Origin: an uncultured Oscillospiraceae bacterium
Lineage (GTDB): Bacteria; Bacillota; Clostridia; Oscillospirales; Oscillospiraceae
DNA length: 5,439 nucleotides
Direction: 5' to 3'
Assembly: GCA_934661715.1 (NCBI GenBank)
Contig: CAKUJL010000110.1
Coordinates: forward strand, 1-5,439
Shown piece by piece: positions 1 to 4,712 of the stretch. The position numbers were made by a program, and so were the translations under genes. Positions within the stretch are counted from its first letter, which is position 1. Each line of letters opens with the position of its first letter. The notes under the pieces are model-generated. The model worked only from the letters and a program-made list of their open reading frames with translations, was not told the DNA's origin and did not search any database.

Positions 1-38
1 TGTTTTTCGATAAAATCGGTATCCGAAGATACACGTTT

Positions 39-67
39 ATTGTACATACTTTCTACCTTCCTGTCAA
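39..67 (-). promoter_or_regulatory. Sigma-A-like promoter firing left, out of the window
   Basis: On the minus strand TTGACA (67-62, perfect -35) is followed by exactly 17 bases and then TACAAT (44-39, five of six -10 bases). Transcription would begin near position 32 and run off the left edge, so the gene served is not visible. The spacer contains AGGAAGG and an ATG (47-45), which could suggest a start codon. If this promoter is used, that ATG lies upstream of the transcript start. The downstream leader (32-1) carries short inverted repeats (TCGG-TAT-CCGA at 16-26, CGAT-AAA-ATCG at 8-18) that could be operator or leader structure; these are too short to be sure of. Confidence 0.6.
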
Positions 68-120
68 CACCGCGCAAACGAAAAAAGAGCCTTCCCAAAA
101 AAATTTCAGGAACAAAACTA

Positions 121-150
121 TTGACGAAGTCCGTTTCCCCCCGCTACAAT
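121..150 (+). promoter_or_regulatory. Promoter of the adenosine deaminase gene
   Basis: TTGACG (121-126, five of six -35 bases) and TACAAT (145-150, five of six -10 bases) are separated by 18 bases. The predicted start of transcription is near 157, leaving a leader of only about 15 bases before the ATG at 172, with the ribosome binding site practically at the 5' end of the RNA. This supports the ATG at 172 as the start and argues against any longer reading frame beginning upstream. Confidence 0.65.
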
Positions 151-157
151 GAAGAAA

Positions 158-164
158 AAGGAGG
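158..164 (+). promoter_or_regulatory. Ribosome binding site deciding the deaminase start
   Basis: AAGGAGG, a full match to the Shine-Dalgarno consensus, sits 7 bases before the ATG at 172. The open frame extends upstream to an ATG at 40, but that region lies before the promoter, lacks a comparable site and encodes a lysine/arginine-rich stretch unlike the deaminase family. The start at 172 is therefore chosen. Confidence 0.85.
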
Positions 165-171
165 AATTTCC

Positions 172-1191
172 ATGGATTTTTCAAAGCTTCCGATGATCGA
201 GCTGCACCTGCATCTGGACGGCGCGATCCCGCCCGAAACGATGTGGGCTTTGGCAAAAGAAAAGGGGATCGCACTGCCCGCCGAAACGCTGGACGAGTTC
301 CGGGCGTGGCTCGTCGAAACCTCGGACTGCGCGGATGTGAACACGTATCTGGCGCGGTTTGAGCTTCCCTTGCAGCTCATGCAGGAAAAAGAAGATATCG
401 TCCGCGTGACGAAGGACGTTCTGACGACGCTCTGCCGGCAGGGACACCTCTACGACGAAATCCGCTTCGCCCCGCAGCTGCACAAAAGAAACGGCCTTTC
501 GCAGCGGCAAGCCATCGAGGCGGTGCTGGAGGGACGGCGGCAGGCGTTGGCGGAAAACCCCGGCTACGGCGCGGGCATTTTACTTTGCGCGATGTGCATC
601 GGCCCCGAGACGGTCAATATGGAAGAAAATCTCGAGACCGTGCGCCTTGCAAAGGAATTCTTAAACCGCGGCGTTGTGGGCGCGGATTTAGCGGGCGCGG
701 AGGGCATTGTGCCGCTGGCGAATTTCCGGCCGGTTTTTGACCTTGCAAACGAGCTCGGCGTTCCGGCGACGTGCCACGCGGGAGACTCGCAGGGGCCTGA
801 CACTGTGCGCGATGCCCTTTCCTTCGGCGTGACGCGCATCGGCCACGGACATCATATTGCGGGTGACCCCGCGCTCGTGCAGGAGGCGATCAGGCGCGGC
901 GTGACGCTGGAAGTTTGCCCGACGAGCAACATCCAGTGCCACACGCAGCCGTCGTATGCCGAGCACCCGGCCAAAAGGTTACTCGACGCTGGCGTTCGCC
1001 TCACCATCAGCACCGACAATATGACGCTGGCCGCCGTGAATTTACAAGATGAATACCGCCATTGCCTACAGGACATGGGCTTTACCGCGGAAGATCTCAA
1101 AAGGACGATTCTGTATGCCGCCGAGGCCGTCTTCCTGCCGGAGGACGAAAAGGCCGCGCTGATGGAACGTGTCAAAAACCGTCTGGCGTAA
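172..1191 (+). CDS. add: Adenosine deaminase (metal-dependent amidohydrolase superfamily)
   Basis: Predicted cytosolic enzyme that hydrolyses adenosine (and deoxyadenosine) to inosine plus ammonia in purine salvage. The 339-residue length is usual for bacterial Add. Visible landmarks are HLHLDG (residues 12-17, first two metal-ligand histidines), DLAGAEG (172-178), CHAGD (201-205, third histidine ligand H202), IGHGHH (223-228, catalytic histidine H225), CPTSN (249-253) and STDN (280-283, metal-ligand Asp D282). Two positions differ from the mammalian enzyme: the proton-donor Glu of HAGE is Asp (D205), and the second Asp of the TDD motif is Asn (N283). I recall the Asn from other Firmicutes Add proteins; the Asp is less familiar to me. 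The start is fixed by a strong ribosome binding site at 158-164. It is a single-gene unit with its own promoter and terminator. Adenine or another aminopurine is a possible alternative substrate; family assignment is firm, exact substrate less so. Confidence 0.93.
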   Translation: MDFSKLPMIELHLHLDGAIPPETMWALAKEKGIALPAETLDEFRAWLVETSDCADVNTYLARFELPLQLMQEKEDIVRVTKDVLTTLCRQGHLYDEIRFAPQLHKRNGLSQRQAIEAVLEGRRQALAENPGYGAGILLCAMCIGPETVNMEENLETVRLAKEFLNRGVVGADLAGAEGIVPLANFRPVFDLANELGVPATCHAGDSQGPDTVRDALSFGVTRIGHGHHIAGDPALVQEAIRRGVTLEVCPTSNIQCHTQPSYAEHPAKRLLDAGVRLTISTDNMTLAAVNLQDEYRHCLQDMGFTAEDLKRTILYAAEAVFLPEDEKAALMERVKNRLA

Positions 1192-1200
1192 CAGAAAACG

Positions 1201-1230
1201 AAAAGCATCCGGTTCTCCGGATGCTTTTTT
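1201..1230. terminator. Bidirectional intrinsic terminator between convergent genes
   Basis: A perfect 12-bp stem pairs 1201-1212 with 1217-1228 around a TTCT loop, with GCATCCGG as the GC-rich part. It is followed by a T run on the plus strand and, because the stem begins with AAAA, a shorter T run on the minus strand. It lies 9 bases after the deaminase stop and 3 bases beyond the stop of the minus-strand membrane protein gene, so it probably ends both transcripts. Confidence 0.9.
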
Positions 1231-1233
1231 GCG

Positions 1234-2004
1234 CTATTTGAGGCCCAGAATATAGACGATGAACGCCAGAATCGTGAGAACGGTCCAGCCCAGATAGCGG
1301 CTCAGCATTTCCCACTCTGACGGCTCGACGTCCTCGGCATTCTGGATCTGAAACGACAGATTCCACCGGAAGAGTTCGTCCGCGTACAAAATGGTGGCCG
1401 CATTCAGAAGGCTGATACAGACCGCGCCGAACCACACGAGCCAGTCTCCCTTGTGCGTCAGCTCCGGCGCAAGCGCGATGCGCAGAATATCTGCCGCGTC
1501 CGGTTTCATTGGGTCGACGACGTTTCCGTCCGCGTCCTTCCAGACGCCGTTTTCAACGGCATACAGTCCCATTTGAAGATCGGGACTTCCGTCGGCACGG
1601 TAAAGCTGCGTAAACTCCCCGGACGGCCAGAAGCCGCCGCGAAACAGAAGCGTTTCGCCGTCGTAGAGCGCCACGCCGCGCATATCGGAGGGGCAGAACT
1701 CGATATCCGCCAGCGCCGACGGGTCCTCTTCGATCGTATAGGGGCCGTAGACCGTGTCCCCGCAGCGGAAGGTCACGGCTGTTTTATCGTTTGTGACGGT
1801 TATTTCGGCGGGCTTTCCGTCGAGCCTCCCCGAGTAGACGGTCGCGCCGCTCTCTTCCGCCGGGACAAAGATCTTGTCGTTGTATAAAACACCGACGCGC
1901 GAGATGCTCACGTGGTAGATCACAGCATACACCGGGATCAGCACGAGCAGCAACAGCAAAATGCCCTTCTGATACCAGTTGAGGTCCTGGATCTTCTGCT
2001 TCAT
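1234..2004 (-). CDS. Unrecognised membrane protein with large extracytoplasmic region
   Basis: I do not recognise a family. The 256-residue protein has a short charged N-terminus, a hydrophobic segment at about residues 14-32, a long polar region (33-187) and two further hydrophobic segments at about 188-207 and 238-254. The positive N-terminus suggests it faces the cytoplasm, which would place the polar region outside the cell. That region looks beta-rich and repeatedly carries 'value-display' type turns such as GDTVYGPYTI (82-91) and YDGETLLFRGG (114-124); it has two cysteines, C81 and C104. The start is supported by AAGGGAGG (2019-2012) 7 bases upstream. It begins 37 bases after the stop of the C_GCAxxG_C_C gene with no convincing promoter between them, so the two are probably one operon. 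Function cannot be named; sensing, binding or envelope roles would all fit. Confidence 0.85.
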   Translation of the reverse strand: MKQKIQDLNWYQKGILLLLLVLIPVYAVIYHVSISRVGVLYNDKIFVPAEESGATVYSGRLDGKPAEITVTNDKTAVTFRCGDTVYGPYTIEEDPSALADIEFCPSDMRGVALYDGETLLFRGGFWPSGEFTQLYRADGSPDLQMGLYAVENGVWKDADGNVVDPMKPDAADILRIALAPELTHKGDWLVWFGAVCISLLNAATILYADELFRWNLSFQIQNAEDVEPSEWEMLSRYLGWTVLTILAFIVYILGLK

Positions 2005-2041
2005 GATGGTGCCTCCCTTCCGGACGGAAACGGCGGGGTTC

Positions 2042-2503
2042 TTATGCTTCTGCCGCGGGATGCTCGTCCATGTACCTGCCCAGAATGTCCGCGGCGCATT
2101 TGCACAGCTCCCCGCACGGGCGCTTTTTGTAGTAGCTGTCGGTTCGGTCCTCGGGCGGCTTGGGCTTGAAATTCTCGTCTAAGCCCAGAAGCTCCCGGCA
2201 AATGATCGAGCCGTTTTCCTGTTTGAATTCGTCCGCCAGGGCGCGGATGACCTCATACTGCGCGGCCTTGCCCGCCTTGTCCTTGGGGTCACTGTATCCA
2301 TAGCGAAGGCCGAGGGCGAGGAACATGCCGCTCACCGTGCCGCAGACCTGCCGCATGCCGCCGATGCCGCCGCCAAAGGACGAAGCCAGCTTCGCCTTCG
2401 TTTCCGTGTCTAATTCCAAATCCTCCGTGCAGGCCAGAAACACCGCCTGACAGCAGTTATAGCCGCTTTCAAAGAGCGCTTTTGCGCGTGCGCCGTAATC
2501 CAT
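2042..2503 (-). CDS. C_GCAxxG_C_C family cysteine-rich protein
   Basis: A 153-residue soluble protein matching the C_GCAxxG_C_C family (Pfam PF09719-like), small putative redox or metal-binding proteins of anaerobes with no established biochemical role. Family landmarks are GYNCCQAVFLA (residues 14-24), the glycine-rich FGGGIGGMRQVCGTVSG (43-59), an isolated Cys (C102, ICRELLG) and a C-terminal RPCGELCKCA (128-137). Eight cysteines are present: C17, C18, C25, C54, C102, C130, C134 and C136. The family's usual form is GYNCAQAV with a single Cys, so C18, C134 and C136 appear to be extra. There is no signal peptide or membrane segment. The start is supported by AAGGAGA (2517-2511) 7 bases upstream and a promoter 30-60 bases further up. 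It is the first gene of a likely two-gene operon with the downstream membrane protein, and divergent from a radical SAM enzyme. Family assignment is good; function unknown. Confidence 0.88.
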   Translation of the reverse strand: MDYGARAKALFESGYNCCQAVFLACTEDLELDTETKAKLASSFGGGIGGMRQVCGTVSGMFLALGLRYGYSDPKDKAGKAAQYEVIRALADEFKQENGSIICRELLGLDENFKPKPPEDRTDSYYKKRPCGELCKCAADILGRYMDEHPAAEA

Positions 2504-2539
2504 CGCGTATTCTCCTTTTCGTTTGTAATCCTCAAGTCC

Positions 2540-2568
2540 AATATACCATAGCTTTCGCCCCTGTTCAA
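2540..2568 (-). promoter_or_regulatory. Promoter of the C_GCAxxG_C_C / membrane protein operon
   Basis: On the minus strand TTGAAC (2568-2563) and TATATT (2545-2540) are separated by 17 bases. The expected transcript start is near 2533, giving a leader of about 30 bases before the ATG at 2503. The -35 box coincides with the -35 region of the oppositely oriented promoter for the radical SAM gene. Confidence 0.65.
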
Positions 2569-2581
2569 GAGCCCGGCAGTG

Positions 2582-2590
2582 TGATAAAAT
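2582..2590 (+). promoter_or_regulatory. Extended -10 promoter element of the radical SAM gene
   Basis: TGATAAAAT contains an extended -10 (TG, one base, then TAAAAT at 2585-2590). The best -35 at 17-base spacing is TGTTCA (2562-2567), which matches only three of six consensus bases, so the promoter would depend on the extended -10. The predicted start is near 2597, about 22 bases before the ATG at 2619, with AAGGAGA (2607-2613) as ribosome binding site. Confidence 0.5.
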
Positions 2591-2618
2591 GAAGCCATAA
2601 CGCCAAAAGGAGACCGCT

Positions 2619-3467
2619 ATGCGCTTTTCCCGCTGCTATCTGGAGATCACGAACCGCTGCAACCTCTCGTGCAGCTTCTGCCCGAAAACGAACCGCGCAC
2701 CGAGAACGCTGACGAAGGAGGAATTTCGTCTGCTGGCCGGAAAGCTCCGGCCCTATACGGACTATCTGTACCTGCACGTCATGGGAGAGCCGCTGCTGCA
2801 CCCGGAGCTGCCGGAGCTTCTGCAAATTGCAGACGAGCTCGGCTTTCGCGTCGTGCTCACGACAAACGGGACGCTGCTTCCCGCGCGAAAGGATGCGCTT
2901 CTGGATGCGCCTGCGCTCTACAAGGTGAATATCAGCCTGCACTCGTTTGAGGCGAACGAACGCGGCTCGTTTGACGAGTACCTGACCGGCTGCTTTTCCT
3001 TTGCAAGGGCGGCGAGCGGGCAGGGGAAGATCGTCGATCTTCGCCTCTGGAATCTCGACGGCGAGACGACGAAAGGCGAGAACGCGAAAAACGCGGAAAT
3101 TCTGCACCGGCTGGAAGCGGTTTTCCCGCAGCCGTGGACAAAAAACACGTGGGGCTGGCGGCTGCGCGACCGCGCCTTCGTCCACTACGCCGAAAAATTC
3201 GACTGGCCGGAGCTCTCGGCAGAAGAAGCGTCAAGCGACGGCACCTGCCGGGCCCTCAAAGACCAGCTGGCGGTTTTATCCGACGGAACTGTCGCACCGT
3301 GCTGTCTGGACCACGAGGGCGATATTGCGCTCGGAAATCTTTTTACGCAAGATTTGGCCGAGATTCTGGAAGACCGCCCCGCCCAAACGCTTCTTTCCGG
3401 CTTTTCCGCCAGAAAGCTCGAACATCCCCTCTGCCGCCGCTGCGGCTACGCAAGACGCTTTCGCTGA
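2619..3467 (+). CDS. Radical SAM enzyme with short SPASM/Twitch-type C-terminus
   Basis: A 282-residue cytosolic Fe-S enzyme that would cleave S-adenosylmethionine to start radical chemistry; the substrate is unknown. The CX3CX2C cluster motif is C14-NLS-C18-SF-C21, preceded by LEITNRCNLSC. GEPLLHP (residues 56-62) is the family's 'GGEP' SAM-binding region and TTNGTLL (81-87) the following conserved strand. The C-terminal part carries C210, SDGTVAPCC (221-229, C228/C229) and CRRC (272-275), a reduced cysteine set that would fit one auxiliary cluster rather than the two of a full SPASM domain. C6 lies just upstream of the SAM motif. The start is supported by AAGGAGA five bases upstream. SPASM relatives modify peptides or proteins (as in anaerobic sulfatase maturation and RiPP enzymes), but no precursor or target gene is convincing nearby. 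It is a single-gene unit, divergent from the C_GCAxxG_C_C operon. Confidence 0.9.
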   Translation: MRFSRCYLEITNRCNLSCSFCPKTNRAPRTLTKEEFRLLAGKLRPYTDYLYLHVMGEPLLHPELPELLQIADELGFRVVLTTNGTLLPARKDALLDAPALYKVNISLHSFEANERGSFDEYLTGCFSFARAASGQGKIVDLRLWNLDGETTKGENAKNAEILHRLEAVFPQPWTKNTWGWRLRDRAFVHYAEKFDWPELSAEEASSDGTCRALKDQLAVLSDGTVAPCCLDHEGDIALGNLFTQDLAEILEDRPAQTLLSGFSARKLEHPLCRRCGYARRFR

Positions 3468-3651
3468 AAAAAGCAATTTTGAACGGTTTTTAAGAATTCT
3501 TCATGTTTCGTTTACAGACTGTTCACCAACAAAAGCCAGGAAAAAAGTATCCTATAGTCACAGGGAAGCTGGGGAGCGGGAAAACCTGCAAACAGCCGAC
3601 AGCGACTCTGATTTCTTCATAAATGCTTTCACCAAATCTCCTCTCTTTCAC

Positions 3652-3690
3652 AAAAAATATGCGGACGCCAACGCGTCCGCATATTTTTTT
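3652..3690. terminator. Strong bidirectional intrinsic terminator
   Basis: A perfect 17-bp stem pairs 3652-3668 with 3673-3689 around a CAAC loop. Its core GCGGACGC/GCGTCCGC is flanked by A6/T7 runs, so it reads as a hairpin plus U tract on either strand. On the plus strand it lies 184 bases after the radical SAM stop and would end that transcript. On the minus strand it lies about 300 bases beyond the YdcF-like gene and could end that operon after passing through the fold-back repeat. Confidence 0.88.
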
Positions 3691-3752
3691 CGCTTATTTA
3701 GATCGTCCGGCATCGCAAGTGCCTCTATGGTTCAGATGCGGCGGATGATGAA

Positions 3753-3921
3753 CGCACCCAAAGGCCCCTTTGTGTAAAGGGGGCTGTCAGCGACAGCTGA
3801 CTGAGGGATTGTGCGGTAGGCAGTTCCGAAACGCTGACTGCGTCCGGCGACCGGCGTTCAATCCCCTCAGTCAGCTTCGCTGACAGCTCCCCTTGCCGCA
3901 AGGGGAGCCTTGAGAGGTGCG
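3753..3921. mobile_element. MITE-like fold-back repeat with imperfect inverted arms
   Basis: The left arm (3761-3811) and the reverse complement of the right arm (3859-3911) align over about 51-53 bases. The central part, GCTGTCAGCGA(C)AGCTGACTGAGGG, differs by a single base insertion. The similarity continues outward to CGCACC (3753-3758) and GGTGCG (3916-3921). Each arm contains its own hairpins: CCCCTTT-GTGT-AAAGGGG (3765-3782) on the left, and on the right a 10-bp perfect stem with CCG loop (3886-3908) and GTCAGC-TTC-GCTGAC (3870-3884). The 47-base centre (3812-3858) encodes nothing recognisable, so any movement would need a transposase supplied elsewhere. No target-site duplication is evident. 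I associate this type of repeat with genomes of gut Clostridia, from memory and not checked here. A dispersed palindromic repeat with a role in RNA folding or mRNA ends is the alternative reading. Confidence 0.7.
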
Positions 3922-3986
3922 GTGCTCCGTCTTACATGTTCGGAAACGCAAGGGCCACGGCCAGGAAGTAGCCATAACCCAACCTT

Positions 3987-4712
3987 TCACATCGCTGCCT
4001 TCACAAAGGCAAACACCTCTCGCAAGAGATAATTGACCCGTAAAATCTCCGGCCAGGTCGGACTTGCCAGCCCGAACGCCTCCATGCCCTGCTTTCTGGC
4101 CAGAAACTTTGCCCGGCAGAGATGAAAATCGCTCGTGATGATCAAAACTTTCCTCGTATCGATCCCAAGCGGTTCGACAAGCGCTCTCGAAAACGCTAAA
4201 TTCTCCCGCGTGTCGGACGCTTTTTCCTCGCGCAGAATGCGGCCTTCGTCGATGCCGCGGTCAATTAAGTATCGGGCCATCACGGAAGCTTCCGTGTACT
4301 GCTCGTCCGGGCCCTGCCCGCCGGAGACGACGGCTTCGGCGTTCGGGTGCTCGGTGAGATACGTATAGGCCAAATCCAGCCGCTTTTTGAGCGTCAGAGA
4401 AGGCTTGTCTCCCTGCACCTGCGCCCCCAGCACCACGACAAATTCCGGCGCGTCTTCGCCTTCCAAGGTGTCGGACCGGCCGTCCCGGTCAATATAGATC
4501 ATCGCGCCGAACACCGTCAGCATACAAAAAGCGGTCAAGCTCAGTAAAATCACGCGCCACATCCTTTCCCGTTTTTTCCCGCGCAAAAACAGCAGCAGAA
4601 AACACACCGCGCTTAAGGCCAGAAAGCAAATGCCAGTCATCGCGACGTGAAACGGCAGCGCGATGCACAACACGCCGAGAAATGCGAAAATTCCCGCCCA
4701 AAAAAGTGTCAT
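3987..4712 (-). CDS. YdcF/SanA/ElyC-like DUF218 membrane protein
   Basis: A 241-residue protein with three N-terminal hydrophobic segments (about residues 2-20, 22-43 and 52-73), then a soluble DUF218 domain (about 90-235). Domain landmarks are FVVVLGAQV (91-99), VSGGQG (129-134), YTEASVMARYLIDRGI (139-154), EEKASDTREN (162-171, the conserved Glu...Thr..Glu-Asn element) and ITSDFHLCRA (192-201). Relatives SanA and ElyC act in envelope integrity in Enterobacteria; the biochemical activity of the fold is not settled, and YdcF has been reported to bind SAM. The arrangement of membrane segments plus domain is the common Firmicutes form. The start codon overlaps the stop of the upstream ABC-F gene (ATGA, 4712-4709), and TGGAGGAT (4725-4718) inside that gene serves as ribosome binding site, so the two are co-transcribed and probably translationally coupled. 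Family assignment is firm; function in this organism is unknown. Confidence 0.9.
   Translation of the reverse strand: MTLFWAGIFAFLGVLCIALPFHVAMTGICFLALSAVCFLLLFLRGKKRERMWRVILLSLTAFCMLTVFGAMIYIDRDGRSDTLEGEDAPEFVVVLGAQVQGDKPSLTLKKRLDLAYTYLTEHPNAEAVVSGGQGPDEQYTEASVMARYLIDRGIDEGRILREEKASDTRENLAFSRALVEPLGIDTRKVLIITSDFHLCRAKFLARKQGMEAFGLASPTWPEILRVNYLLREVFAFVKAAM

Larger units (their letters stand above)
3468..3986. other. 519-base intergenic region without a convincing gene
   Basis: From left to right it holds an AT-rich stretch (3468-3651) with no clear promoter or RNA family that I recognise, a strong hairpin terminator (3652-3690), a 60-base linker, the fold-back repeat (3753-3921) and a 65-base remnant before the stop of the minus-strand YdcF-like gene. 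A 39-codon open frame (3503-3622, +) has no ribosome binding site and is not called as a gene. A -10-like TATAGT (3553-3558) lacks a matching -35. The long frames crossing this region in other phases are not supported by codon use or by start sites. Confidence 0.7.

Noticed and set aside
1..47. Leftward gene starting at the ATG at 47-45 (frame open to the edge)
   Set aside because: Only 15 codons are visible and a near-perfect promoter overlaps the start codon; kept as an alternative in the findings rather than called as a gene.
40..171. Upstream extension of the deaminase frame from the ATG at 40
   Set aside because: It precedes the likely promoter and the consensus ribosome binding site at 158-164, and its residues are basic and unlike the family N-terminus, which normally starts just before the HxHLDG motif.
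2565..3185. Long minus-strand frame opposite the radical SAM gene
   Set aside because: It is antisense to a gene with clear catalytic motifs, shows shadow-type composition and has no supported start.
3492..3501. 10-base palindrome AAGAATTCTT after the radical SAM gene
   Set aside because: It is isolated, AT-rich and not placed at any promoter, so chance is the simplest explanation.
3730..3753. GGTTCA...TGAAC resembling a tRNA T-arm or short inverted repeat
   Set aside because: No acceptor, D or anticodon arms can be found around it, and a 5-base repeat is expected by chance.
3001..3777. Long plus-strand frame running through the end of the radical SAM gene and the intergenic region
   Set aside because: It is Arg/Ser/Lys-rich in the manner of an out-of-frame shadow, crosses the terminator hairpin and has no ribosome binding site or recognisable domain.
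3753..3921. CRISPR-like reading of the repeated GTCAGC/GCTGAC units
   Set aside because: The units are inverted arms of one palindromic element, not regularly spaced direct repeats, and no cas genes are near.
3932..3979. Short hydrophobic minus-strand stretch ending in a stop just after the YdcF-like gene
   Set aside because: Only 16 codons look protein-like, with no start or ribosome binding site; it could be a decayed gene tail but there is too little to call.
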